Origin: a virus
IMG/VR virus record: IMGVR_UViG_3300048088_000207
Coordinates: 1 to 29,759 of that record
Reading direction: 5' to 3' (one strand)
Length of the DNA: 29,759 bases
Shown here one piece after another: positions 7,440 to 14,286 of this stretch. Made by a program: the position numbers and the translations under genes. The first letter of the stretch is position 1. Every line of letters begins with the position of its first letter. Below the pieces are notes generated by a model, which did not search any database, was not told the DNA's origin, and worked only from the letters and a program-made list of their open reading frames with translations.

Positions 7440-7642
7440 AGCGCATCACTCCGAGCATGATCGCCAAGGGTGGCAAGCGCTATTGCTGCTTCTGCAAGCG
7501 GCTTCCAGATGGATTTGGCAACCGCGTAGAGGCGACATGGATTCACCGTGGCGAACCGTACTGCGATCAGCACAAGCCCAATCCCACTCCGATGAACGAG
7601 CGACTGAGCGAAGCCGACTATCAGACGTGGATGCGACTGTAG
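7436..7642 (+). CDS. Small zinc-ribbon-like protein
   Basis: 68 residues, ATG overlapping the upstream stop as ATGA. It has C-C-F-C-K-R-L near residue 17 and Y-C-D-Q-H-K near residue 43, giving a C-x2-C ... C-x2-H set typical of a small zinc finger. It closes the group that starts at 4455; operator copy 3 follows within 45 bases. Confidence 0.75.
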   Translation: MKRITPSMIAKGGKRYCCFCKRLPDGFGNRVEATWIHRGEPYCDQHKPNPTPMNERLSEADYQTWMRL

Positions 7643-7650
7643 GCGAACGC

Positions 7651-7701
7651 ACAAAAAAATTGACGCAAGCACTTGCGTTACAGATACCGTTTTAGTATCC
7701 T
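7651..7701 (+). promoter_or_regulatory. Promoter with GATAC-N7-GTATC operator, copy 3
   Basis: TTGCGT at 7673-7678, a 17-base spacer, and TATCCT at 7696-7701. The palindrome GATACCGTTTTAGTATC covers 7683-7699. Just upstream are an A-tract (7653-7659) and a second small inverted repeat, CGCAAG-CA-CTTGCG (7664-7677), whose right arm overlaps the -35. This is the best-formed example of the set. The next ATG is at 7754. Confidence 0.8.
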
Positions 7702-7753
7702 TCATTTCAGCAGCACAAAACACAAACCAAAACCACGAACGGAAGATTAGACC

Positions 7754-7981
7754 ATGAACATAGCCTGCAGCCTCAAGAACGCGTTATTATTACGCTCCGC
7801 AACGATTTTCCGCGCACGTCAGTCCGACGCTGCGGAAAAAAATTTGTACGTGACGGATACCGTAGTAGCTAGCGTTTGCAAGGTCAACGACCTGTTTCTC
7901 GCTTTCTCTGCTGGCGCGTGCGCAATGGCTCTCGCCGTGATGATCGTATTGAGTTTCTCCCGGAGCCTGCAATGCAACTGA
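7754..7981 (+). CDS. Small membrane protein with embedded second operator
   Basis: 75 residues from the ATG at 7754, with GGAAGATTAGACC upstream. The C-terminal part (about residues 46-69, L-F-L-A-F-S-A-G-A-C-A-M-A-L-A-V-M-I) is a transmembrane helix. Residues about 27-41 (A-E-K-N-L-Y-V-T-D-T-V-V-A-S-V) are encoded by a degenerate operator-like block at 7838-7872. An equivalent block, A-K-K-N-L-C-A-T-D-T-I-K-V-S-V, lies near the start of the outer-membrane gene at 26278. The true start could therefore be further downstream (for example TTG 7843). Function unknown. Confidence 0.55.
   Translation: MNIACSLKNALLLRSATIFRARQSDAAEKNLYVTDTVVASVCKVNDLFLAFSAGACAMALAVMIVLSFSRSLQCN
7838..7872 (+). promoter_or_regulatory. 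Degenerate operator block inside gene start
   Basis: An A-tract with ATTTG is followed by GATACCGTAGTAGCTAG (7856-7872), in which only the left half-site is intact. The upstream A-tract and nearby bases align with 26339-26375. It may be a decayed operator or a vestige of a duplicated promoter. Confidence 0.45.
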
Positions 7982-8208
7982 TCGCCAAATCGTTGAATGA
8001 CCTTCGCCACGTTCAGACGAACGTGCGCCTGTCGCAATCCGAGATTCTTGACGCCGAATACAAAGCACTCTGCGCGCGCACTGAGCAGCGCCAGCGTGCA
8101 GCCAAAGCCGATCTCGCTCGTCGCGGTGTGCAGCCCCGCGTAGCGATCAGCAGCGGCTACGTGCCCCACTACATCGCGCGCCATTTCCTGCACGTCAAGG
8201 TGAGCTAG
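7972..8208 (+). CDS. Small phage protein, function unknown
   Basis: 78 residues from the ATG at 7972, which overlaps the previous gene by ten bases, with CCCGGAG upstream. It is basic, with several Arg and Lys residues (A-K-S-L-N-D-L-R-H-V-Q-T-N-V-R-L, then R-R-G-V-Q-P-R-V). The end, Y-I-A-R-H-F-L-H, may form a helix. It could bind nucleic acid, but there is no clear motif. Confidence 0.65.
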   Translation: MQLIAKSLNDLRHVQTNVRLSQSEILDAEYKALCARTEQRQRAAKADLARRGVQPRVAISSGYVPHYIARHFLHVKVS

Positions 8209-8409
8209 ATGTACGCGCCAGACGACGACGGCTGGCAGTGGCAAGCCGAGCTTGAAGAGCAGCAACAAATTGAACTGAACGAACGAACTGAACGAACAGG
8301 AGAGGCAAATGGCAATCGTAACCTTCATTCTCGGAGCATCGGGCACCGGCAAGAGCACGTCAATGCGCAATCTCGATCCTTCGTCGACCCTTTTGATACA
8401 GGCTCTTAA
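8209..8409 (+). CDS. Small acidic/glutamine-rich protein, doubtful 3' part
   Basis: 66 residues from an ATG directly after the previous TAG, with AAGGTGAG eight bases upstream. The first 30 residues (M-Y-A-P-D-D-D-G-W-Q-W-Q-A-E-L-E-E-Q-Q-Q-I-E-L) look like a natural small phage protein, and a short repeat AACTGAACGAAC follows in the DNA. However, the frame runs 101 bases into the ATPase gene. The good ribosome site argues for translation; the overlap argues for caution. Confidence 0.45.
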   Translation: MYAPDDDGWQWQAELEEQQQIELNERTERTGEANGNRNLHSRSIGHRQEHVNAQSRSFVDPFDTGS

Positions 8410-8959
8410 GAAGCCATTGCCTTTCCGCTCGGCGGGATGGGGCTATCTGTCCAAGGACACGCCGCGTGGAAACGTGATCGTCTGCGATCAATCGGACAGC
8501 ATCATCAAGTACATGACGCGAACGCAGCGCAAGGTGATCGTGCTCGACGACTTTCAGTATGTGATGTCGTCGGAATTCATGCGACGGAGCGACGAGAAGG
8601 GGTACGAGAAGTTCACCGAGATTGGCCGGCACGCGTGGGACATTCTGAACGCGGCGACTGCCCTGCCCGACGATGTGCGCGTCTACGTCCTGTCGCACAC
8701 AGAGAAAAGCGACGACGGGACTACGAAGATGAAAAGCATCGGAAAAATGCTGGACGACAAAATTTGCCTTGAAGGCATGGTGACGATCGTCCTGCAAACC
8801 GATGTGATGGACCGTGACTATCGGTTCATCACGCAAAACAACGGCCGCAATACATGCAAGTCGCCGATGGGTCTATTCGAGGATGACACGATCCCGAATG
8901 ACCTGGCGGCTGTCGACGCGGCTATCACCGAGTATTACTCCCTCACGGCTACGGCCTAA
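8309..8959 (+). CDS. P-loop ATPase, probable phage recombination (Sak4/AAA_24-like) protein
   Basis: 216 residues, ATG with ACAGGAGAGGCA upstream. Walker A is GASGTGKST at residues 9-17 and Walker B is V-I-V-L-D-D at 76-81, followed by F-Q-Y. A conserved H-T-E-K-S segment lies near residue 130. Size and layout match the small RecA-like/AAA_24 proteins of temperate phages, some of which (Sak4 type) act as single-strand annealing proteins with a phage SSB. The next gene encodes just such an SSB-like protein, which supports a recombination or repair role. The family name is inferred from motifs and context. Confidence 0.75.
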   Translation: MAIVTFILGASGTGKSTSMRNLDPSSTLLIQALKKPLPFRSAGWGYLSKDTPRGNVIVCDQSDSIIKYMTRTQRKVIVLDDFQYVMSSEFMRRSDEKGYEKFTEIGRHAWDILNAATALPDDVRVYVLSHTEKSDDGTTKMKSIGKMLDDKICLEGMVTIVLQTDVMDRDYRFITQNNGRNTCKSPMGLFEDDTIPNDLAAVDAAITEYYSLTATA

Positions 8960-8983
8960 CAAGCAACCACAGGAAAACGCACC

Positions 8984-9640
8984 ATGTACGCACTGAACAA
9001 CGAGTCCGCGCAAGCAGCACGCAAGGCCGAGCAACGGACGAGCTTCATCGACGAAAAAGGCAAGTATGTCGGCAAGTTCACGCGCGCCGAGGACATCACC
9101 GCGGCAAGCGGCACGCGCGGCATCGCATTCACGTTCGAGACCGACGACGGCCAGAAAGCGAACTTCTCGATCTACACGATCAAGTCGAACGGCGAAAAAC
9201 TCGGCGACTTCGGGACGCTGATGGCACTGATGACGTGCCTCGGTGTTAAGGACATCAAGCCGGCGCAGGTTGCATCGATGGTCTGGGACAAGGACGCGGC
9301 GGCCAACGTCAGCAAGACGCTGAGCCAATTCCCGGAACTGCTGAACAAGCGCGTCGGCATCCTGATCGCAATGGAGGAATACGAGAAGCGCGATCAGAAC
9401 AAGCGGCCGACTGGCGAGACCGGCTGGAGCGTTCGCCTGAATGCCGTGTTTCAGGCCGACACCGAACTGACGGCATCCGAAATCCTTGACCGCAAGACGA
9501 CGCCGACCAAGTTGCCGCAGCTAGTCGCCGCCCTGAAGGATCGGCCGCTGAAGAAGTCGACGGCATCGAGCAACGGCGGCCACATCGCCGATGAAAACTT
9601 CGGCGGATTCGACACGATGGCGGACGACATCCCCTTTTGA
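8984..9640 (+). CDS. SSB-like single-stranded DNA-binding protein
   Basis: 218 residues; the ATG follows the ATPase gene by 24 bases, with ACAGGAAAACGCACC before it. The key clue is the C-terminus: F-G-G-F-D-T-M-A-D-D-I-P-F, the acidic tip that bacterial SSB proteins use to contact partner enzymes. The N-terminal half (residues about 30-120) contains an OB-fold-like segment (G-I-A-F-T-F-E-T-D-D-G-Q-K-A-N-F-S-I-Y-T). It lacks an obvious E. coli SSB core, so it is a phage-type or DUF669-like variant. With the ATPase it probably forms an annealing pair. Confidence 0.75.
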   Translation: MYALNNESAQAARKAEQRTSFIDEKGKYVGKFTRAEDITAASGTRGIAFTFETDDGQKANFSIYTIKSNGEKLGDFGTLMALMTCLGVKDIKPAQVASMVWDKDAAANVSKTLSQFPELLNKRVGILIAMEEYEKRDQNKRPTGETGWSVRLNAVFQADTELTASEILDRKTTPTKLPQLVAALKDRPLKKSTASSNGGHIADENFGGFDTMADDIPF

Positions 9641-9698
9641 GGTACGCGCAATAAAACCGCGTCGCCGGCCCGCGCCGGCGTCAGCCAGGAGACCTCCC

Positions 9699-9941
9699 AT
9701 GCAAGAGTTCACAGTCTGGTTCGACAAGAGCACCAAGCCGATACACATTGGCGTCTATGAAGTGCGCCGCAAGCCGAACGGCAAGACCATCTTTCGCCTG
9801 TTCAGCTACTGGACCGGCAAGCGCTGGTCCTACACCGCGCAGACGCCACGCGGCGCCGAGTCCTGCAAGCACCGGCCGAGCGCCGAGGCCGAGCGCGAAG
9901 GCGGCTTCGAATGGCGCGGTCTGCGACGCAAAAAAATTTGA
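9699..9941 (+). CDS. Small basic phage protein, function unknown
   Basis: 80 residues from the ATG at 9699, with CAGGAGACC seven bases upstream. The frame is open to 9591, but that start lies inside the SSB-like gene. It reads as a small beta domain (F-T-V-W-F-D-K-S ... Y-E-V-R-R-K ... F-R-L-F-S-Y-W-T-G-K-R-W-S) with a basic end. Just before it a GC-rich inverted repeat (about 9662-9680) can fold. Operator copy 4 starts nine bases after its stop. Confidence 0.7.
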   Translation: MQEFTVWFDKSTKPIHIGVYEVRRKPNGKTIFRLFSYWTGKRWSYTAQTPRGAESCKHRPSAEAEREGGFEWRGLRRKKI

Positions 9942-9990
9942 CCGCTACAGATACCGGCATGGTATCTTTATGCATGTACCGATACCGCCG
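9930..9990 (+). promoter_or_regulatory. Promoter with GATAC-N7-GTATC operator, copy 4
   Basis: An A-tract and TTTG at 9930-9940 overlap the previous gene's end. TTGACC at 9938-9943 is followed by a 19-base spacer and TATCTT at 9963-9968. The palindrome GATACCGGCATGGTATC lies at 9950-9966; a second half-site GATACCG is at 9981-9987. The next ATG is at 10016. Confidence 0.7.
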
Positions 9991-10015
9991 CACAGATCAA
10001 ACAAGAGGAACCGAA

Positions 10016-10516
10016 ATGTCACTCAACCTGTTCGAAATCTCCCGCGAGTACCGCGATGCAGCCGACACGCTGGCTGAGTTGGATCTGGACGAAACGACCG
10101 TGCGCGATACGCTGGAATCAATTAGCGGCGATCTGACGACGAAGGCGCAGAACATCGGCTTCGTCATCAAGAACATCGAGGCCAGCGCAGAGCAGATTAA
10201 GGCGCACGCCAAGGCGATGCTCGACCGGGCGAAGGCGCTGGAGAACCGTGCAACGTCGGTCAAGCAATACCTGTTCGACGGCATGAGGCTGGCGAACGTG
10301 CCGAAGATCGACACGCCGTTTTTCAAGCTCGCGATTCGCGACAACCCGGCTGCGGTGCAGATCGACGACGAATCCCTGATCCCTGCCGAGTACAAGACCG
10401 ATCCACTGCCGCCAGTTCCGGCGCCAGACAAGAAGTTGATCGCCGCCGCGCTGAAAGACGGCTTTGAAGTGCCGGGCTGCCGACTTGTTCGCGGCCAGCG
10501 TTTGGATATTCGCTAA
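10016..10516 (+). CDS. Siphovirus Gp157-family protein
   Basis: 166 residues from the ATG at 10016, with AAGAGGAACCGAA upstream. It matches the Gp157 family along its whole length: an N-terminal N-L-F-E-I-S-R-E-Y, then T-L-E-S-I-S-G-D-L-T-T-K-A-Q-N-I, a coiled-coil middle (I-K-N-I-E-A-S-A-E-Q-I-K-A), and a C-terminal beta part with F-K-L-A-I-R-D-N-P-A-A-V. The family is linked in the literature to phage resistance in streptococci, but its molecular role is unclear. It opens the gene group controlled by operator copy 4. Confidence 0.9.
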   Translation: MSLNLFEISREYRDAADTLAELDLDETTVRDTLESISGDLTTKAQNIGFVIKNIEASAEQIKAHAKAMLDRAKALENRATSVKQYLFDGMRLANVPKIDTPFFKLAIRDNPAAVQIDDESLIPAEYKTDPLPPVPAPDKKLIAAALKDGFEVPGCRLVRGQRLDIR

Positions 10517-10529
10517 GTCGAGAACCGCC

Positions 10530-10640
10530 ATGCGAACCAACTTACGCCTGAAGTTCGATAGCTACAGCGAATACGGCTTCGACGGCTTCAGGTGGTTCAT
10601 TCGCAGAACTGTCGCCTACTCCGACATTTGCATCCAGTGA
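10530..10640 (+). CDS. Very small phage protein
   Basis: 36 residues, from ATG 10530 to TGA 10638-10640. The stop overlaps a GTG start for the next gene. The peptide is aromatic-rich (F-D-S-Y-S-E-Y-G-F-D-G-F-R-W-F-I-R-R) and could be a small DNA- or membrane-associated protein. Spacing from Gp157 is 13 bases, and its ribosome site (CGAGAACC) is weak. Confidence 0.45.
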   Translation: MRTNLRLKFDSYSEYGFDGFRWFIRRTVAYSDICIQ

Positions 10641-10825
10641 CGACAGCCGACCACTTACAGGATTGCAGGCAGCGCTTCATGGCCGCGGTGCGCGACGGTC
10701 GCAGCGGATCGTTCGAGCGCGCGAAGCAGATCGTCGAGAGCGTGCGCAGCAAGGCCGGCGAAGAAGTGGCAGAGCGGGCGAAGAAAGAAATCTGGAATTA
10801 CATAAGATCGGACCGTAAAACGTGA
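10637..10825 (+). CDS. Small helical phage protein
   Basis: 62 residues from the GTG at 10637, overlapping the previous stop as GTGA. It has a helical, charged pattern (C-R-Q-R-F-M-A-A-V-R-D-G-R, then V-A-E-R-A-K-K-E-I-W-N-Y-I). The next gene again starts at a GTGA overlap. No motif is known to me. Confidence 0.6.
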   Translation: MTTADHLQDCRQRFMAAVRDGRSGSFERAKQIVESVRSKAGEEVAERAKKEIWNYIRSDRKT

Positions 10826-11070
10826 AAAACATATACCGCCATGAGTTCGTGAGTCATTGCCCGAACAATGACAAGGCGATTGTCTACGCCTTATGCATCG
10901 AGACCAGCTCCGTAATTCAGGTCGAGCACATTGTCACCGCAGCAGCGCTGCACAAGCGCGCGTTTCATGAGGCGATTGCAGATGATCTGCACTCGCGTTT
11001 CGGCGGCCTGCAAACTATGCGCGCACATCACCACGGCGTCGATATTGAAACGGTGCGCGGCGATGAATGA
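10822..11070 (+). CDS. Small phage protein, function unknown
   Basis: 82 residues from the GTG at 10822, overlapping the preceding stop. It looks like an alpha/beta protein (K-A-I-V-Y-A-L-C-I-E-T-S-S-V-I-Q-V-E-H-I). There are His residues near the end, but no named motif. It is followed, with an eight-base overlap, by the Cro/CI-type regulator. Confidence 0.6.
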   Translation: MKNIYRHEFVSHCPNNDKAIVYALCIETSSVIQVEHIVTAAALHKRAFHEAIADDLHSRFGGLQTMRAHHHGVDIETVRGDE

Positions 11071-11305
11071 GGCCATTGGTGAGCGTATCCGGCGCATTCG
11101 AAAAGAGCGCGGCATGACGTTGGCAACGGTTAGCGAGCGCATTTGCATGCATGCCAGCTACATCGGTCAGGTTGAGCGGAGCGAGCACGCTCCCGGCCTC
11201 ACTATGGCAGCCGATTTAGCGCGCGTCTTTGGCGTCAGCCTTGATTACATCGCTGGACTCACTGAGCACGAGTGCAACCCTTACGTGCAGCGGGGCCGAG
11301 CATGA
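11063..11305 (+). CDS. Cro/CI-type HTH transcriptional regulator (XRE family)
   Basis: 80 residues from the ATG at 11063. Residues 4-60 form a textbook HTH_XRE domain: I-G-E-R-I-R-R-I-R-K-E-R-G-M-T, then S-E-R-I-C-M-H-A-S-Y-I-G-Q-V-E-R-S-E with the recognition helix, and A-D-L-A-R-V-F-G-V-S-L-D-Y. There is no LexA-like cleavage domain, so it is Cro-like in size. It is the only XRE protein in the window and hence a candidate binder of the GATAC palindromes, although the main repressor may lie outside. That link is inference. Confidence 0.85.
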   Translation: MNEAIGERIRRIRKERGMTLATVSERICMHASYIGQVERSEHAPGLTMAADLARVFGVSLDYIAGLTEHECNPYVQRGRA

Positions 11306-12060
11306 TTCACTACCACGGCTCCCCTATTACGCCCGCAACGGCCGCCGTGCGAGTTTATTCAGGCGGTCACGCGTTTGTTTCTTTCCGGCACCCTGAGCAG
11401 CTTGGCCTTGCAATTGATGTTGCTCAGACGTTCGCGGTCGACAACGGTGCTTTCAGTGCATGGCGCAGCGGGAATCCAGTGACTGACTGGCGACCATTCT
11501 ATGAATGGGTTGCAGAACTGCATCGCTATCCATCTTTCGACTTTGCTGTCATCCCTGACGTAATTGATGGCGATGAAGCAGCAAACGATGCCCTGCTGGC
11601 CGAATGGCCGTGGCGCGAGCGCGCGCCGTGGATAGGCGCCCCTGTATGGCACTTGCACGAGAGTCTCGACCGACTCGATCGCCTAGCGTCCGCATGGCCG
11701 CGCATCTGTTTAGGCAGTTCCGGCGAATTTGCTTCGGTGGGATCACAAGCCTGGTATGTCCGCATGGCCGAAGCCATGGATGTTCTATGCGACAAGAGCG
11801 GCAGGCCAATTTGCAAGATTCATGGTCTCCGCATGCTTGACCCTGACGTATTCACGCGCTTTCCGTTCGCCAGCGCAGATAGCACAAACATCGGCCAGAA
11901 CATCGGCATCGATAGCAAGTGGCGCGGACCTTACACACCAGCGACCAAGGAATCTCGCGCTCAAGTTATGCGAGACCGGATCGAAGCTCATCAGTCGCCG
12001 ACATTTTGGATACGAGAACTGGCGCCGGTTCAAACAGGTTTTGCCCTGGAGGCAGCATGA
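11302..12060 (+). CDS. Possible TGT/DpdA-like barrel protein, conserved phage protein
   Basis: 252 residues; the ATG overlaps the previous TGA. The sequence alternates strands and helices with conserved acidic turns: V-D-N-G-A-F (residues 47-52), V-I-P-D-V-I-D-G-D (83-91), P-V-W-H-L-H-E (114-120), L-G-S-S-G-E (137-142), K-I-H-G-L-R (172-177) and S-A-D-S-T-N (191-196). This looks like an (alpha/beta) barrel, with acidic motifs at strand ends as in tRNA-guanine transglycosylase and its phage DNA-modifying relative DpdA. I recall this protein from Burkholderia and other phages as hypothetical. No genes for preQ0 synthesis lie nearby. The assignment is tentative. Confidence 0.5.
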   Translation: MIHYHGSPITPATAAVRVYSGGHAFVSFRHPEQLGLAIDVAQTFAVDNGAFSAWRSGNPVTDWRPFYEWVAELHRYPSFDFAVIPDVIDGDEAANDALLAEWPWRERAPWIGAPVWHLHESLDRLDRLASAWPRICLGSSGEFASVGSQAWYVRMAEAMDVLCDKSGRPICKIHGLRMLDPDVFTRFPFASADSTNIGQNIGIDSKWRGPYTPATKESRAQVMRDRIEAHQSPTFWIRELAPVQTGFALEAA

Positions 12061-12431
12061 CAGACCATCCATTATCCGGCGTTGCACAGTTTCTAACGCT
12101 CCCCCTTCCGCCGTCGATCAATTCATATTGGAGGAAGTCGCCGCGGGGCATGTATATAACCCGCGAGGGAAAGGACTTCCGCCAGCGCGTCGCCGAGATC
12201 GTTGCCGAGCGCCAAGCCATCAAGTTCGGCGATGCGCGCCTGTGCGTGGCGATGCACGTCAGCATGCGAGATCGACGCGTGGCCGACATTGACAACCGCG
12301 TCAAGGCCGCGCTCGATGCGCTGACGCATGCTGGCGTCTACGACGACGACAGCCAGATCGACGAGCTATTCGTCGCGCGCGGCGACATTGTCAAGGGCGG
12401 CCGGTGCCAAGTCATGGTCATGGGGGCGTGA
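12057..12431 (+). CDS. rusA: Holliday-junction resolvase RusA
   Basis: 124 residues, ATG overlapping the previous stop, with GGAGG upstream (CCTGGAGGCAGC). RusA cuts four-way DNA junctions. The catalytic pattern is complete: D77-x-D79 in A-D-I-D-N, K83 four residues later, and D98 nineteen residues after D79, in A-G-V-Y-D-D-D-S-Q-I-D-E-L. An N-terminal P-P-S-I-N-S-Y-W motif is also typical. Together with NinB, the ATPase/SSB pair and the Ref-like nuclease it forms a recombination module. Confidence 0.93.
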   Translation: MTDHPLSGVAQFLTLPLPPSINSYWRKSPRGMYITREGKDFRQRVAEIVAERQAIKFGDARLCVAMHVSMRDRRVADIDNRVKAALDALTHAGVYDDDSQIDELFVARGDIVKGGRCQVMVMGA

Positions 12432-12877
12432 TGGATAAGCAACTCTACCGCCTTGTGCATCCCACCGCGCGCCAGTTAGCGAGCCGCGCATGCATCCACG
12501 CGCCAGACGGCTTCATAGTCGAGATCAAGCCGCCGACGAAATCTAGCGATCAGCAGGCCAAGTATCACGCGATGTTCGCCGATGTCGCCGCTCAAGTTCC
12601 ATTCATGGGATCAATGCGCGACCTTGAAACGTGGAAGCGCCTGCTCGTCGACGCGTTCGCGCGCGTGAAAGCGGCAGAAGGCGATCCGGTGCAAGGCGTC
12701 GGCGCGATCATCCCCAATCTCGACGGAACCGGCTTCGTGCAGCTTGGCGTGCAGACGCGCAAGTTCAGCAAGCGCCACGCGTCAGAGTTCATCGAATTCC
12801 TTTATGCCTTTGGCGCCGAAAACGATGTCAAGTGGAAAGACCCCGCTCCGGCCGGATATGAGGGACTGGCAGCATGA
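12431..12877 (+). CDS. ninB: NinB-family recombination protein
   Basis: 148 residues from the ATG at 12431, one base overlapping the rusA stop; a GTG at 12428 is an alternative start three bases upstream. The segment S-S-D-Q-Q-A-K-Y-H-A-M-F-A-D-V-A, then W-K-R-L-L-V-D-A-F, and L-G-V-Q-T-R-K-F-S-K-R-H-A-S-E-F-I-E-F-L matches the NinB (Orf) family, which assists RecBCD-independent recombination by binding SSB-coated DNA. Its position next to rusA is typical of lambda-type nin regions. Confidence 0.88.
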   Translation: MDKQLYRLVHPTARQLASRACIHAPDGFIVEIKPPTKSSDQQAKYHAMFADVAAQVPFMGSMRDLETWKRLLVDAFARVKAAEGDPVQGVGAIIPNLDGTGFVQLGVQTRKFSKRHASEFIEFLYAFGAENDVKWKDPAPAGYEGLAA

Positions 12878-13269
12878 CCGGCAAGCTCAATCCGAACAGC
12901 GTGCGCAACGACACGCGACGCAAGATTGTCGAACTGCTCGGACAGGAGCCGATGACTGCGATCGAGCTGCAAGCAATCGTCGGCATCGCTGAAACCGGCG
13001 TGCGTCGCCATCTGCGCATCTTGCGCACTCAGACGCCGAAGCAGGTCTACATCTGCGACTGGCACCGCATGGTCGGCAAGAGCGGCTTGTGGGGCGCCGT
13101 CTACGCTGCTGGCGACAAGCGCGACAAGCCGGAGCCGGATCGCACCGAGGCACGCCAACAGGCATCGGCTCGTCACTACCGCAAATATTCCGGCGTATTC
13201 AAGGCGCGTAGGAGTGCTTGCAATGGCCGCGCGCATCCGTTCGCCGGATTGCTGGAGTCGGCACGATGA
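12874..13269 (+). CDS. Winged-helix DNA-binding protein
   Basis: 131 residues; ATG overlaps the ninB stop. Residues 16-52 read as a winged helix: K-I-V-E-L-L-G-Q-E-P-M-T-A-I-E-L-Q-A-I-V, then recognition helix E-T-G-V-R-R-H-L-R-I-L. A beta wing follows (V-Y-I-C-D-W). The C-terminal tail is basic. Probably a small repressor or structural DNA-binding protein. Confidence 0.75.
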   Translation: MTGKLNPNSVRNDTRRKIVELLGQEPMTAIELQAIVGIAETGVRRHLRILRTQTPKQVYICDWHRMVGKSGLWGAVYAAGDKRDKPEPDRTEARQQASARHYRKYSGVFKARRSACNGRAHPFAGLLESAR

Positions 13270-13697
13270 AGCGCTCTGCATTGAAGTCAAGCGCATTCAA
13301 GCGCAAGCCCGGCGCGTCGTTCAGCAGCTTTCGCAGCGCGACGAAGGAACTGGAGCGCAAGCCGATGAAGAAGCGCGCGCGGAAGGCTGCGACAAAGGCT
13401 GAGCGCGAACACATGGGCGTCGTCGCGGGACTCTGCTGCGTAGTGTGCCGAAATCTTGGCTATGGCGATTCGCCGGCCGAGGTGCATCACGTCCGCTACC
13501 TCGCCGGCGGCGGCCAGCGCAGCAGCAATCTCGACACGATCCCGCTTTGCCCGCGGCATCACCGAATCGGTGGTTATGGCGTCGCAATCCATGCCGGCCA
13601 GGAGGAATGGGAGCGCCTATACGGAACCGAGGCGCAATTGCTCGAACAGACTCGCCGGGAGACCGGCATCACACAACCACAGATGGAGACGGTATGA
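13266..13697 (+). CDS. Ref-like HNH nuclease (RecA-dependent nuclease family)
   Basis: 143 residues from the ATG at 13266, overlapping the previous stop. A basic N-terminal tail (residues 1-45, K/R-rich) precedes the HNH core: C-C-V-V-C (57-61), E-V-H-H-V-R-Y (72-78), P-L-C-P-R-H-H (93-99), and I-H-A at 108-110, followed by the Y-G-T-E-A-Q-L-L motif (119-126). This pattern and the basic tail match P1 Ref, which cuts DNA in RecA-bound structures. It is adjacent to ninB and rusA. The activity is inferred from the family. Confidence 0.85.
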   Translation: MKRSALKSSAFKRKPGASFSSFRSATKELERKPMKKRARKAATKAEREHMGVVAGLCCVVCRNLGYGDSPAEVHHVRYLAGGGQRSSNLDTIPLCPRHHRIGGYGVAIHAGQEEWERLYGTEAQLLEQTRRETGITQPQMETV

Positions 13698-13924
13698 CCA
13701 GACCACAACGCTACGGCGCAAGCGCAATGCCCTGTGACTCGGGAATCTTCGTGATGCACGCGGAGTATGAAAAGGTGGTGGCGGAGCGCAACGCCGCACT
13801 GCTCGACGCTGAGAGATACCGGAAGTGGGTCAGCTACAGCGGATTCACCAAGGCTCACACTGATGCGACGCTCGACGCCATCGAGATCAACGAATACGCG
13901 ACGAAGGATAAGGAGCAAGCATGA
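13694..13924 (+). CDS. Small phage protein with helical middle
   Basis: 76 residues from the ATG at 13694, overlapping the previous stop. It contains a helix, H-A-E-Y-E-K-V-V-A-E-R-N-A-A-L-L-D-A-E-R-Y-R, often seen in small proteins of temperate phages that carry accessory regions. Role unknown. It precedes the Ead-type protein. Confidence 0.65.
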   Translation: MTRPQRYGASAMPCDSGIFVMHAEYEKVVAERNAALLDAERYRKWVSYSGFTKAHTDATLDAIEINEYATKDKEQA

Positions 13925-14286
13925 TCGACATCGACAAACTGGAAGCGCTGGCGAAGGCGGCGACGCCGGGACCGTGGGAGGCTGTCGACTACGGCAGCTA
14001 TGACGGTAAGGACGAAGGGTGGTATGTGGACACGTCCGCCGACAAGGCTGACATTGCACCGGATGCAGGCGGTATTCAGCCGAATCATTGGGACGCAGGC
14101 CGCGGCAGGCGCGACATGCAATTCATTGCCGCAACCAATCCGGTTGTAATCCTCGCCCTTATCGCCGAGGTGCGGGCGCTGCGGGAGTTCCATGGCTTCT
14201 TCCGCGATCGGTGCGAGGGGCTGTTCGCTCAGTTCGGGATGGACGCAGTGGACGCGTACAACGACGCGGCGCGAGGTGCCAAATGA
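13921..14286 (+). CDS. Ead/Ea22-like phage protein
   Basis: 121 residues, ATG overlapping the previous stop. The start (D-K-L-E-A-L-A-K-A-A-T-P-G-P-W-E) and the later D-M-Q-F-I-A-A-T-N-P-V-V-I-L-A-L-I-A-E-V-R-A-L match the Ead/Ea22-like family of lambdoid phages, variable accessory proteins of the b region. No biochemical role is established. This family is known for mosaic gene structure, like the linker genes elsewhere in this window. Confidence 0.85.
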   Translation: MIDIDKLEALAKAATPGPWEAVDYGSYDGKDEGWYVDTSADKADIAPDAGGIQPNHWDAGRGRRDMQFIAATNPVVILALIAEVRALREFHGFFRDRCEGLFAQFGMDAVDAYNDAARGAK

